Assembly: GCA_032433765.1 (NCBI GenBank)
Contig: JAVIAB010000092.1
Location: forward strand, 107,512,396-107,576,395
Length of the DNA stretch: 64,000 nt
From: Megaustenia siamemsis
Lineage: Eukaryota > Mollusca > Gastropoda > Stylommatophora > Ariophantidae
Direction of reading: 5' to 3'
Position numbers and translations under genes: made by a program. The notes beneath the pieces are model-generated. The model worked only from the letters and a program-made list of their open reading frames with translations. It did no database searches and was not told the DNA's origin. This document shows, piece after piece, positions 1 through 11,812 of this stretch (the first letter of the stretch is position 1; each line of letters begins with the position of its first letter).

Positions 1-52
1 AAATACAAGAGTAAATAATATAAGTTAACAACAAACATAGGAAAGTTATATA

Positions 53-98
53 TGTATGTGTGTGTGTGTGTGTTTGTGTGCATATATATATATATATC
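53..98. repeat. (TG)n/(TA)n microsatellite
   Basis: A (TG)n run passes directly into (AT)n. Confidence 0.9.
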
Positions 99-204
99 CC
101 ACGACACTGAAAGACAAAAAAAGAGGACGGAGAGAAAAAGATAGATATATATCTATCTATCTATCGATTGTCCTTTTGAGCCAAAGACGGCACATAGGGC
201 AGAA

Positions 205-420
205 CTACAATCTCAAAAACAGAAACCTTGCGTGCCAAAATGGCACATATTGCAGAGATCAATGCTTCTAAAATCTATGGTTCTGTTTCCATAACAATGT
301 TTTTTACAATGACAGCTTGTCAAGCCATCGATCAACCTCCTTAGTCGCCTCTTACGACATGCCTGGAAGGTCACAGTGTCACTATTCTTTACTTCCGACA
401 TAATGAGGCCTCGGTAACAC
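205..420 (-). repeat. Dispersed repeat V, degenerate copy
   Basis: The minus strand carries a GTCGTAAGAGGCGACTAAGG-type core (about 335-365) in a context that matches 27480-27550. It is a degraded interspersed repeat. No coding role is seen. Confidence 0.4.
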
Positions 421-426
421 ACAGGA

Positions 427-428
<2 letters not shown>

Positions 429-501
<73 letters not shown>
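429..501. repeat. (AT)n microsatellite
   Basis: About 36 uninterrupted AT units. Confidence 0.95.
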
Positions 502-503
<2 letters not shown>

Positions 504-912
504 CTCGGTCCTTGTTTATTGTCCCCTTCTGTTACTTCATGTTTTTATAGCAACACTTTCATTCTTGTCATTATAATAGTACTAGTTTAGACTTTTTTTT
601 CTTCAGTTCTCCATTTTTCAAAATTATATTACATGTCCCCTGTTTGTCCAACAGTCTGATTTTGTTGTTATTTTCAGAGGAAGTTAGGATGAAAAATCAA
701 TAGTTTTGTATTGTTCTCCTATGTAAAGCTGTCACCATACACTGTGTTCAACTTACTCCCAATATATAAAGACACTTGCTCAGATGGTTCTCATTTGATG
801 ATCAGATGGCTTCCTGCTGCAAAGCTCTAAATAAAAAGTTCCTCAATCACATGCCCATATTAAACATAATTAGGTAAACAAAAACTAGTAAATAGCACAG
901 CCAGATACATAC

Positions 913-1120
913 CCTTGGGACAGGAACCTTGACATTTGATGCATTCTAAATTTGTTAAATGTCCTGTGTCTTGAACTGTATAGTTCGGTGGGCACTGTTC
1001 AACACACACACGAAGATCCACTTGAGTACTATTCAATATTTTAGTGTTCATCGCTGTGTATTCTATTTTATTGACCACAGCAAAGCACTCCTCTGCTAGA
1101 AGGCAACGCCTGTCAGAATA
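913..1120 (-). CDS. InR: Insulin receptor-like, cysteine-rich domain exon (downstream of the pair)
   Basis: This exon encodes about 69 residues continuing the cysteine-rich domain: SDRRCLLAEECF, then RVCVEQCPPNYTV, then LECIKCQGSCPKG. It corresponds to the vertebrate insulin-receptor stretch that runs from a W-R-C-x5-C motif to the G-P-C-P-K-V-C motif just before the L2 domain. The minus-strand acceptor is TTTTCAG (AG at 1121-1122, phase 0) and the donor is GTATGT (907-912, phase 1). The phases agree exactly with splicing from 12352. The following L2-domain exon is not in the 900 bases to the left, so the gene runs out of the window there. It has the glycosylation sites N-S-T and N-Y-T, as expected for an ectodomain. 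An EGFR-type receptor is the alternative, but EGFR lacks this R-C-x5-C step. Confidence 0.8.
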
Positions 1121-1149
1121 CTGAAAATGGTAAAATATATGTAAATAAG

Positions 1150-1350
1150 TGCTATGCTTCAAATACTTGAGCACAATAATAACATCAGATGGAAGACGCA
1201 CCACAGAAATAAAAAGCAGAATAGCTTCGGACAAAATAGCATTTCAGAAAATGAAAAACATCTTATGCAACAAATCTATATCAATAGAATTGAGAAAGAG
1301 AGTTCATCGGTGCTATATAGAGCCAATTCTGACCTATGGAAGCGAATCAT
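1150..1350 (+). mobile_element. LINE family A fragment (RT C-terminal region)
   Basis: Across frames it reads the motif KYLSTIITSDGR, then K-M-K-N-I-L-C-N-K and R-C-Y-I-E-P-I-L-T-Y-G-S-E-S. This is the region just after the reverse-transcriptase palm in RTE-like LINEs. It is colinear with the better copy at 43865-44505 (minus strand). It stops abruptly after the G-S-E-S motif, and a second fragment resumes at about 2172. It overlaps the splice-acceptor side of the insulin-receptor exon at 913-1120. Confidence 0.75.
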
Positions 1351-1775
1351 GATCATCACACAGTCCTGTGTTAGTTGGTAAGTCTTATACACCCACTGAG
1401 TTTCTCGTTTCTGGCTGTACCCATCTTAACTCCCATCTCTTTCATCTGAAGGAGTGACGTGGACTCATGGCTGTCAAAGTCCTGTGCCCTTCCCACATCT
1501 CAGAGGCATTGATGGCGTCCGGCCGATCCATTTGTTGACTGTTTTTAACCTGGTCTAAAATGGTTCAACATAATCGAACAAATTTGGTTAAAGTGTGATA
1601 ATTGTATAGATTTTGTTATTACTCAGAAATCGCGCAAGCATGTGAGCCAATGTATTGACAATATTATGGCAAGGATAAGAAGAGAACAAAGAGTGGAGAA
1701 CATGAATTAAATGTGTCATGCTCACATTTGTCTATATGTAATTAAAACATGCGTCCATTTAAGATAAAAAAAATT

Positions 1776-1882
1776 TAACAGAAAAAATACAAACATGTGA
1801 CAGAAAAGATGAAAAGATACAAATATGTGACAGAAAAGATACAAACATGTGACCCAAAAAATACAATAAATGTGACAGATTT
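1776..1882. repeat. Short imperfect tandem repeat
   Basis: About four diverged copies of a ~22-bp unit containing ACAAACATGTGACAGAAAA. Confidence 0.7.
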
Positions 1883-2171
1883 ATATAAATGCCTACATTA
1901 TTGTGATTTAGCGATTCCAGTAAAAACTTATGTCAATGAATGTCTATTTAGGGAAACTCTGGCGCCAGACAAATACGAATGATGTAGAAAATAGGTACAG
2001 AAATAGCACTTGAAAAAACAACTCTACACCTCCGAAGACAAAAACAGAACTTCCTAATCTAAGTTTCTGGTGTATACTCAGATCAACTCTGGTGTAAAAT
2101 AATATTTTTTTCACATACAAGAGAAAGATTTTAAAACAATTTCTAAAAACAGTCTTTTTTTTATGTGTCCC

Positions 2172-2675
2172 TGAATTAGGGAGCATTTCAAAAAATGAAA
2201 AACGTTTGAGCAAGTTTATGTCAATACAAGTGAAAAATAGAGTTAATCGGTGCTGTATAGAGCCCATTTTGACCTATGAAAGCGAATCATGGACAGTAAA
2301 CAAACAAAGGAAAAGACGATTAGAGGCCACAGAGATGGGATTTTTTAAAAGAATGTTGAAAGTTCCCTGACAGCTAAAATGACTAATGAGGAAATTCTCA
2401 AAGAGGCCAACACAAAAAGGGAGCTCCTAAAAAATATCAGAAAAAAAAACATTCAACATTTTTCGGGCACATCATGAGCAGAGGAAAGTTGGAATACTTG
2501 GCTACAACTGGCAAAATACGGGGAAAGAGAAATTGAGGACAACAGAGAGAGAAAATACTGGATAGCTTGGTGTCATGGCATGGAAAACAATCAACAATAG
2601 AACTGATATGATGTACTGCAAATAGAAGTTTGGACATGATCGCCTACACCAACCAGTATGGCACATGATGTGAAT
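2172..2675 (+). mobile_element. LINE family A, 3' end relic
   Basis: It carries the family A region from A-F-Q-K-M-K-N through E-P-I-L-T-Y-E-S-E-S-W-T to the terminal H-D-R-L-H-Q-P-V-W-H-M motif, with many stops and indels. It ends in GTATGGCACATGATG, as other family A copies do. The ATG-rich end is typical of RTE-type LINEs. It is non-functional and lies inside the insulin-receptor intron. Confidence 0.75.
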
Positions 2676-3097
2676 GTCTAGCAATGGGGAAAACCATACC
2701 AGGCTTACCAGCAATGTAAAGAAATGGAGTTAGATCTTCAAGATGGAATTAGCACAATCTTAAATTTTCTTAAACAAAGCTGCATTTTTAGTTTAAACTA
2801 TATTTCAATTCTTGTGAACAATGTTCTGAACTCCAGTCTTAAAGTCTATAATTGCAGTTTTGGTATGTGACATGGATGACACACCACATGAAATTGTAAA
2901 GGTTCTAATCTTATTATTTTTTATGTTAGCGATATTTTAGTAGAATAGTACTTATACAAAGAAATATATGAAACATAATCTAGTGTGTCACTTTCTAGTG
3001 TAAAATGTACTATTTTACTAATGAAAGCAACTGCAAAATATTGTATTCTAAATTCTATGACACTTACAAGAACAATAAAGAAGAAGAAAGAAACTAG

Positions 3098-3270
3098 TCA
3101 CACCATAAGTGTGACATAAGGAATATAATGTTAGTGCCCACATTTTTTAATGATCATCAGCACATTATTGGGTTATGTGGTCAGTACTAAGTCAACTTTC
3201 TTTCCCAGAAAAAATCTTGGGCACCCATTAAAGCTAGGTGAATCTAGAAACCACTCAATTATAGATTAGA
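3098..3270 (-). mobile_element. SINE I degenerate copy
   Basis: It is colinear with the SINE I body in antisense: GGAATATAATGTTAGTG ... TTGGGTTATGTGGTCAG ... TTTCCCAGAAAAAAT ... ACCCATTAAAGCTAGGTGAA. Compare 21705-21927. It is old and the tRNA head is lost. Confidence 0.65.
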
Positions 3271-3611
3271 AACATGGCTTGTTCTTAGTTGACCAGCGCT
3301 TACCTATACAGTGAAATAAATATTTTACAAATAATCCTCACTTCAGGAAATGTGGATAAGAACAAAAAAAGCTAAGTAGAAAATATATTGGAACACAAAC
3401 AAAACAAACACATTTCACACACAGAGTGGTTGGTGCCTTGTACTTTGAATTTAATCTATTCCAGGAAGCAGTTTGAACTCTAATTATTTAAAATCTGAAT
3501 CAATTTTTCCCTATTAGAAATAATGTATTAATTAATTAATTTCTAGATGATGACCAACTTATAGGATTGTATAGGTAGAGTCAAAGAATTTTTTTAACTT
3601 TGGCAATGCCA

Positions 3612-3985
3612 TTAACTATGACAGCTCTGTGACAACATTGCAGAAACTTTGCACACAATTGCTGTGTGCTCGTCTGGTCAAACACACAATTCTTCAGCAT
3701 GACAATGCTTACCTACATATAGGCCAGCAGATAGTGGCTTAATGGAGTGTCTCAAGAACAATACATTTGATACAAACAGCCCCTATCTGACACCCTATAA
3801 CTTCTTTATTCTGAAGCTGGAGGAACAAGAGATGCCAGTCACTTCTGACAAGGATATATAAACTGATGAATGTACCATGTACCAAGGTGCCCAATTTTCT
3901 TCGGACAGGATGCAACAACTTGTCTGATGTTGGTCTTTGTGTGTGAACAAGGAGCATGACTATACTGAAAAATAATGACATCCCC
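3612..3985 (+). pseudogene. mariner-type transposase relic (C-terminal half)
   Basis: Reading across frames gives a mariner-like catalytic stretch: I-L-Q-H-D-N-A-Y-L-H (second catalytic D of the DD34D triad), then S-P-Y-L-T-P-Y-N-F-F-I-L-K-L, where mariner normally has S-P-D-L-x-P-x-D-F. It ends with a region resembling the R-W-x-x-C-x-x-x-x-G-x-Y end of the family. Several stops and frameshifts, and replacement of both aspartates in the S-P-D-L and P-x-D-F motifs, show that it is dead. I did not resolve terminal repeats. The family call rests on motif order only. Confidence 0.6.
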
Positions 3986-4089
3986 ATATAAAGGACAATC
4001 CATACTTTTATAAAATATACAACTCATGTGTGCATCTTGCATAATTTATTAAAATTATCACCTCAGAAGTAAAACTTTTCAAACAGCCC

Positions 4090-5850
4090 TCTTGTGTGTC
4101 AATCTATCTTTCGTTCACCTGAAGTATTGTCTATATCTACAATGCTGTTTCCTGTATAAATTTTACTGTCTTTTGTAATTCTTGCAGTGGCCTATATAGT
4201 TTTGTCTGTAGTGTTGTATCTATGGTCTAATGGATTTTCTTCAGTCTACTATATTCAATACAGTCTTGAAGTATGTGTTCAGCAGTCTGGGGCACCTATT
4301 CACACGTACAATGTAGTTGAGGTGCAGATCTTGAATTTTGTTTACATGTGACTTTGGAGTCTATTGTGTCCTGTTCTGAGGTGTATAATGATAACTTGTT
4401 CCCATCTAGTCATATTATGAAAAGCATCCTGTATTCTCTGTGTGTATAAATAACACCAGAGCTAAAACTAAGAATAGCAAAATGTTACATCTTCTCAATA
4501 TTCCTATATGGTGCTGAAACATGGACATTAGACAAGAAAACAGAACAGAGAATTGAAGTCTTTGAAATGTGGATATATAGAAGAATAGGTAGAATTGGAT
4601 GGAAGGAAAAGAAAACAAACGATGAAGTCTTAAAACAACTAAAAATGAAAAGAGAACTTCTGAACACAATTAGAACAAGACAAATGCGATTCTTGGGCCA
4701 TGTTAAAAGACACAACAGCCTACTGAAAGTAATCCTGGAGGGGAAAATACAAGGTAAAAGAGGCAGAGGCAGACCAAGATTAACATGGACGAGTAACATC
4801 AAAAGATGGACAAATCAACCGATGACAACCTGCACCATCAAAGCAAGAGATAGAGCAGAATGGCGCTCCATGGTAGCCAACCTTCGTTGCGGAGACGGCA
4901 CTCAATGATGATGATGATCCTGTATTCATATTATGAAAGGTATCCTGATTTGGGGTTTGTGGTCCTCTGATTGATTTGATTATCTGTTTCTTCTGATGGT
5001 ATGTAACTGGTGCATCTGGTTGTGTGTTGGTTGCACCTTCCTTTGCCAGCTGATCTGCTCTCTCATTTCCTGGTATTCCACAGTGAGATGGGATCCACTG
5101 CAGGGTGACCCTGTGGTGCCTACAGAGTTCAGTCAATAAGGTCTGCAGATGTGGCAATTTTCTGGATTGTAGTGCCTGGAGTGCTGATCTTGCATCTGTC
5201 AAAAACACTACAGGCTGTGGGCTAAGATTACTGTTCAGCAGTTTTTCTATTGCTAACTTTATTGCTTGGATTTATGCATCATAATTGTGGCAATATTTCC
5301 CTGCTGCTATTATATTCATATAATGTTATTTGGGTACTATGTATGCTTCTGCTCCCCCATTCTTTACTGCATTCTGTGCTGATCCATCTGTGTACACACA
5401 CACCCATAGATCTTGTGGCTATTCTTCATCCAAGAAACTGAGAGTGATTGTTTTACACAGTAGACTATTCTGTTCCTCATTGTGAAGTATTCCTTTCACT
5501 TCTGTCTGTATATGTATTGACAATCCACATTCCTCTGTCCAGGGTGTCTGCTCTGGTATAGGCACTAGGGGGCTGACAACTCTTGGTATATCTTGTGTTT
5601 GTCTACAAATTCGCTTGGCTTGTTGGATAAAACTGCTTCTCTTAAGCCATCCCAATGCAAGATTTTGGAATTGGCCCTTCATTGGATGTCCAAGCATACA
5701 TAAAACATTGTTTTTTCTGTCTCTGTCAGCACCTTTGTGTCCCTCTGTTATCTTGTTATCTTAGTGGTGTCCTCCACAATTTCTCCATCTCCAATATTAT
5801 AGTTGATTTCATTGCTCCTGTGATGACCCTAAGTGCCTGATTTTGTACCT
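4090..5850 (-). mobile_element. LINE family E (RNase H-bearing) 3' portion, interrupted by LINE B
   Basis: Read on the minus strand, 5700-4930 encodes a linker (Q-A-P-W-T-like motif, then T-L-S-F-L-D-E) and an RNase H domain with S/T-D-A-R-S-A-L-Q-A-L and W-I-P-S-H-C-G-I-P-G-N-E-R-A-D-Q-L-A-K, the conserved RNase H C-terminal motif. The reading resumes at 4436-4300 with the motif A-F-H-N-M-T-R-W-E-Q-V, then L-R-T-G-H-N-R-L-Q-S-H-M, a typical LINE C-terminus before the cysteine motif. A LINE B copy (4437-4916) splits it and leaves an 11-bp duplication. The RT domain is absent and in-frame stops occur. RNase H makes this a different lineage from families A-D. Confidence 0.8.
4437..4916 (+). mobile_element. 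LINE family B, 5'-truncated insertion with target-site duplication
   Basis: It encodes the LINE B C-terminus, open for about 113 codons from 4567: F-E-M-W-I-Y-R-R-I-G-R-I-G-W, then Q-M-R-F-L-G-H-V-K-R, then G-K-R-G-R-G-R-P-R-L-T-W. It ends in (GAT)n, the tail style of RTE-like elements. The insertion is flanked by ATCCTGTATTC at 4426-4436 and 4917-4927, an 11-bp duplication, so the truncation happened during target-primed integration into LINE E. Confidence 0.9.
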
Positions 5851-6248
5851 TTTGTGTGTGTATAAGATATAGTAATACATGCATTTTCATTCTGCTAGGG
5901 TACAAATTGTGAACAATTCCTTCTTAGTAGATGCCTACACCTTTGAAGGAATACATTCTCCACATTTCATCTCTCTATGTAAAGCAGTTTAAGCAGCACA
6001 ATGATGACCACTTAAATCAATCAGCCAGTCGGGGACAAAAGTCTTAATATTTATTATATAAATATATAGTAGATATGTTATATTCATCTTGGCACCATAT
6101 GATACTCTTGCCTTATCTAAATCTATAAAGATTATGAAATATAGTGACCTGCATAAAGCAATTGTTATGGTTTATTGGTGTGTCCAGAGAGCTGTGATGA
6201 TGATCCTAATTTAACATAACATAACATAGTGAATGAAAAAAAAACTGC

Positions 6249-6775
6249 TGGTGTAAAGTAAAGTAAAGTAAAGTAAAGTAAAGTAAAGTAAAGTAAAGTA
6301 AAGTAAAGTAAAGTAAAGTAAAGTAAAGTAAAGTAAAGTAAAGTAAAGTAAAGTAAAGTAAAGTAAAGTAAAAGTAAAAGTAAAGTAAAGTAAAGTAAAG
6401 TAAAGTAAAGTAAAGTAAAGTAAAGTAAAGTAAAGTAAAGTAAAGTAAAGTTAAAGTAAAAGTAAAAGTAAAAGTAAAAGTAAAAGTAAAAGTAAAAGTA
6501 AAGTAAAGTAAAGTAAAGTAAAGTAAAGTAAAGTACAAGTACAAGTCAAGTACAAGTACAAGTAAAAGTAAAAGGTAAAGTAAAGTAAAGTAAAGTAAAG
6601 TAAAGTAAAAGTAAAGATTTCCTACATGCTTGCTAAGCTTATGGGGAATATGGTGTTAGTGAACATATTTGTCCATGACTAAAGGCACATTTTTGGGAGA
6701 TGTGGTCAGCACCACAACAGGTCACCTTTCTATTTATTGCCCTTTCAAGTTGAAGTTGGCACATAGGGCAGAAAT
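6249..6775 (-). mobile_element. SINE I copy with greatly expanded (TTTAC)n tail
   Basis: From 6617 the sequence follows the SINE I body in antisense (GGGGAATATGGTGTTAGTGA, GGGAGATGTGGTCAG). On the + strand it is preceded by ~360 bp of TAAAG/TAAAAG repeats. Other SINE I copies have only a few TTTAC units here (for example 13150-13175), so the array is the element's own tail grown into a satellite. Confidence 0.75.
6254..6616. repeat. (TAAAG)n pentanucleotide array with (TAAAAG)n block
   Basis: Pure TAAAG blocks flank a TAAAAG block near 6450-6500, then TACAAG variants near 6535-6560. It has long open frames only because the unit is stop-free in several frames. Confidence 0.95.
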
Positions 6776-7619
6776 TATAGACTTTCCATATATCTGATGA
6801 TATTTGCTATTAAACATAAGACTTGTGTAGAACCAACGTTGTATCTCACTACTTGTCCCTGTTCTGGGTGAGCTTGATTTTGATTTACTATCCTCCAAAA
6901 TAATATTACAATTTTTGTAAAACAAACTGTTTTTAGTTTTCTTTTCCCCAACTAAAACTTACGGTCATATATATAAATTAAACAGAAGAATCTAAGAATG
7001 ATAAAGTAATGTTAGCACAAAACAAATAAACTGGTGAGCACTAATAAACTCATTGATTCTACATCTCTTACAGTTTTCTCAGCACACCACACATACACAG
7101 ATGAGTTGCCTTCATGTAAACTAACCATCAGCAGCTGGTCTTCATAAGTGTCCTTAGTTTGCTGTTGTTACCATTTTATCATGAAATCTTTCTATATTGT
7201 CAACCTCTAAAGATCCCCACCAAAGATCCTTATAAAGCAAGTCAGTAATTTGAACTTGATGAATGTTAATAGTTCTTAGTTCAAAGGATAATTATAAAAA
7301 GAAATCTAGAACAGTGGACAAATTATTCAAAAATGTTATGGACATTAGAAGTTAACTTTATAGCTCATGTGCCCCAAAAAAAAGACTATTAAATAATAGC
7401 TCCATCTTTACTTCTCCAAAGCACATTACAGGCAAGAGGCTGGAGTGATAATGGATACTATTTGAGTACAATGACAATAGTCCTGTGAACAAGAGGTAGT
7501 TCAGACATATATACATTTCTAGTAGGATCATTTTATCAAGAACCTTTACATTTCCAAATGAAGCAAGAACATTCAACAATCTTATACACTTTTTGTAGTT
7601 AATTTTGTGGAATATTTGG

Positions 7620-10230
7620 GAGAATGTAATAGAAATGGACATTATCCAATGCTATGCACCAACCAACGATAAAGATGATTTAGTTAAAGATGATTTCTAT
7701 AAACAGCTACAATGTCAGATGGATGCAAGACGAACCAAGGATATTATAATCTTGATGGGGGACCTAAATGCTAAAGTAGGATCAGACAACAGAGGCTTCG
7801 AAGAGATTATGGGAAAACATGGACTTGGAGATATAAACGAGAATGGAGAGATATTTGTGAATTTCTGCACCCTTAATCAAGTGAGCCTAGGAGGAACAAT
7901 ATTCCAACACAAAAGAATACATAAAGCTACATGGGTGTCACCAGATCATAGAACGGAAAATCAAATTGATCACATATGTATTAATAATAAGTTTAAGTCA
8001 TCCTTACAGGATGTAAAAGTATATAGAGGGGCAGATATAGCTTCTGATCATCATCTTCTGATAGCTAAACTTAAAATTAAACTAAAAAGGTATACTACAA
8101 CGAATAAGGGTAGAAAGTATTTCAATGTAGGGTTTCTTAAAGAACAAGGAATTAAAGATAAATTTGCAGTCACAATATCAAACAAATACCAAGTCCTCCA
8201 ACAACTAGAAAATACAATAAATATAGAAGATCATCGGAAACAGGTAAAAGATATATGGAAAGAGACATGTGAAGAAACACTAGGGAAAAGAGAATGCCAG
8301 AATAAGGCATGGATGACAGCAGAGACCCTGGACAAAATTAAAGAAAGAAAGAACAAGAAAGCAGACATAAATAAATGCAAAACGAGAAGTAATAAAACCA
8401 AGACACAGGAAGCTTACACAGAGGTGAACAAAGAAGTGAGAAGATGAATTAAATGGGATAAGAGGAAATATATAGATGAACTAGCTAAAGAGGCAGAAGA
8501 AGCAGCAAATATAGGGAATATGAAAGAACTGTACAACAGCACAAAGAAATTAAGTGGAAAATACAAACAGATCAATGCCTTTATTAAAGATAAGGAAGGA
8601 AATCTGCTTAGTAATATAAGGGAACAAATGGAGAGATGGAAAGAGCACTTTGAAGAACTTTTGAATAGACATGGCTCAAATAATCCTCCAGATATACTAC
8701 CAGCAGAAGAAGAGTTACACGTTAACTGTGGAAAACCAAGCAAAGAAGAAATAATGAAAGTCATCAAGCTATTAAAAAATGGTAAAGCCACAGGACCAGA
8801 TGAAATTTCTTCGGATGCCTTCAAGGCAGATATTAACACCTCTACCAAGATGCTACATAATCTATTAGATAAAATTTGGGAGAGGGAAGAAATACCTAAA
8901 GACTGGAAAGAAGGTTATATGATCAAACTACCAAAGAAAGGAAGTTTACAGGAGTGCACAAATTATAGGGGAATTATGGTACTATTAGTGCCAGGAAAAA
9001 TATTAAGCAGAATCATTCTGGAATGACTAAAAGAGGTCATAGAGAAACATTTGAGAGATGAACAAGCAGGTTTTAGGAAGAACAGATCATGTGCTGATCA
9101 AATAACTACTCTACGTATAATAGTTGAACAAAGTTTAGAACTAAAATCCCCACTTTATATTGGATTCATAGATTACGAAAAGGCGTTTGATGCAATGCTT
9201 TTGAAGTTGCTGAGTCATTACGGAATCCCCATAACATTTATTAACCTGATAAAGACAATGTATGAAGGAATGAAATGTAGTGTGGTGCATGAAGGACAGC
9301 TTACAGAAGCATTTGAAATAAGAACAGGAGTAAGGCAGGGATGCCTTCTGTCTCCATTTCTCTTTCTACTGGCCGTAGATTGGATTATGAAAATAACTCA
9401 AAACAACAGAAATGGAATCCAGTGGTCACTGACCAAACAACTTGATGATTTAGACTTTGCTGATGACATAGCTCTCCTATCACACAGCCATCAACAGATG
9501 CAGGATAAAATGAGCATACTTGATGAGAGATCACAACAGCTAGGACTGAGGATTAATAGAGATAAGACTAACATTATGAGAATTAATACAGTTGGCAATA
9601 ACCAAATAAAACTCGGAGAAATACCTCTATTAGATGTACAATCTTACATATATCTGGGCAGTAATATAGATAAAGAGGGAGGAACAGAAAATGATACCAA
9701 AAAAAGGATATCAAAAGCAAGAGGAGCTTTCATTGCACTGGGAAACATATGGAAATCCAAAGAAATTAGGTTAAGTACAAAAATAAAAATTTTCAACTCA
9801 AATGTTAAGGTGGTCCTATTATATGGCTGTGAAACATGGAGAACAACAAAATTGACAATCACGAAGGTACAGACTTTCATTAATGGATGCTTACACAGAA
9901 TAAAAGGATGGAAATGGCAGGACAAAATCACTAACATAGAATTATGGAAATGTACCAGTCAAACACCAGTGGATAAAGAGATACAGCGAAGACGATGGCG
10001 CTGGATAGGACACACACTACGGAAGCCAACTGAGAGTATTACACAACAGGCCCTTTTTTGGAATCCCTAGGGGAAAAGACAAAGAGGAAGACCAAGGAAT
10101 TCTTGGAGAAGACAGATAGAAGCAGAGATGAAGAAGATGGGGAAGACATGGAATGATCTTAAAAGAATGGCAAAAAACAGAACGACTTGGAAAGTGTTTG
10201 TTGAAGACCTATGCTCCACTGGGAGCTGAA
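7620..10230 (+). mobile_element. LINE family D, copy 1 (endonuclease + reverse transcriptase)
   Basis: A single reading frame runs from about 7605 to a natural stop at 10227-10229 and is broken only by nonsense codons at 8445-8447, 9024-9026 and 10068-10070, with no frameshift. Domains in order: end of an APE-type endonuclease (I-I-Q-C-Y-A-P-T-N-D, L-M-G-D-L-N-A-K-V-G, A-S-D-H-H-L-L); a lysine-rich linker; reverse transcriptase with [20 protein letters not shown] and the catalytic [10 protein letters not shown]; and a C-terminal region with W-R-W-I-G-H and G-K-R-Q-R-G-R-P-R. It is 5'-truncated inside the endonuclease. Relative to copy 2 it lacks four residues after A-F-D (near 9190). It sits antisense to the insulin-receptor gene in its intron. 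An RTE-like relationship is probable, but the clade needs a phylogeny. Confidence 0.9.
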
Positions 10231-11489
10231 GACTAGAAATGGCATCAAAGGTGGAGATTACAATTATCCCCTAGAATCATGCTGTGTACATACTTCAAGC
10301 AGCAAAAGGATTTTTGTGTATCTTGTGTACTAGAGAAGTGGAGCATAGCAACACAAACCAGCTGAATGAAATGGTATTATAAAATATGATATTATGAGCT
10401 TCAAAACTTCTTCTCCTCCTTCTGGGTTTACCAGAAGACTACTTTTTCGTCTGTACTTAAAAGGATGGTAAGTGGATATAGATAAGTTATGTTGGGGTTT
10501 TTTTCTGCCTTTAGACACAAGACATCTGAGTTCAGCTTACTCTAACACTAATTCATGGAGAAACAGCACAGAATTGACAACTTCTTGCACTTGGTAATGA
10601 TCTATAATATTTAAACAAGTACCAAATCATCAATGTACAAGGAATATCTATGGCAAATTACTCACACAAAAAACACTGGTCATAACTTGTTGATGCTATC
10701 TATTTAGGCAAGTTAAAAAAAACAAACATAATTTTTGACCTTTTCATATAGGCACAAGTAAACATAAAGTCTACTGAAATTACTATTGAATATCTGTGAG
10801 CCTAGATTAACTTGCTTAATGCTAATCTCTAAACATGCTTAATACTTTGTATATCTCTCATTAATTTTAGATAATTAACTTTTAATCATCTTCAAAGCCA
10901 AATTCATTTTCAAATGTTCACTGTTACAATGTTTGTGGACTCTTATTGATTCATTACCAGAATCAATAAAAACAAATATGTATACGATGAGCTAATAATG
11001 CCATTTCTAACATTTGCAATAATCAAAGCAGATGAATTCTCTACTTCTGTTTAACTAGAAACCTGATAAGCTGTTTCAATACATTGCATAATAATTATCT
11101 GGCTGTCCTAAATTATCTTATTGCATGTTGTGTAATATTAAATACAAGAATGATAATAATTATAATAAAGAGGAATAAAAAAAAGAATAGTAATAAAAAA
11201 AATCCTTCTAAAGAAACTGAAATTACATGCTACTTCATAAATAGTATAGAGTGTAAAGCTGATTTATCTTATCCTAAAAGAATAAGGCATTTGCAACAGG
11301 GTTATAGCATGAAGCACTGTAGGTTACAATGAACAGGAGGAAAAAAACTAACACACACAAAAATTCCAACAACTAAAAATAAAGCAACCAATTTAATGGG
11401 AGTTTGTCACTGGGAGTAGGGAACTGGTTCAATACATCAATTGAAGCACATCAAGGATGCCTATTGATGCAATGCTTATTTAATATCTA

Positions 11490-11812
11490 AAGGTAAAGGT
11501 AAAGTACGAGACTTGAACCGGCGTCTTAGCACGCGAGTTTCCACCCATATGTGCTCGGCCGCCTATCCAGAAATGTTCTGAGATTTCTGGATAGTGTCAC
11601 TTCAACCATCAAAACTCAGATGCGAGGCGACATTCCTCACCTTCCCAGGGTAATACCCTGGTACCCATTTCTGCCAATGGCTGGGTCGACCGTGGGGGTA
11701 TTTTTTTTTCCAACCATGAGTATAATTCGCACTGTTCCCAGCGGGACACAGGTTGTCCAAATGTCGGTAGTCCAGTCGGGTGGTTTTCCCAACTAGGCTA
11801 CCGAGGCCCCCT
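11490..11812 (-). mobile_element. SINE II (tRNA-derived), copy 1
   Basis: In the minus orientation it begins with GGGGGCCTCGGTAGCCTAGT. TAGCCTAGTTGG at 11789-11800 matches the RNA polymerase III A box. The B-box region is damaged in this copy. A unique body with a T-rich stretch follows, and the 3' end is the motif CTTTACCTTTACC. It is colinear with 25778-26117. Confidence 0.75.

Noticed and set aside
6206..6544. 112-codon frame of F-T-L-L-Y repeats
   Set aside because: Translation of the (TAAAG)n array.
8414..8848. 144-codon antisense frame, and its partner at 14076-14534
   Set aside because: Shadows of the LINE D coding strand; the real RT motifs are in the other strand.
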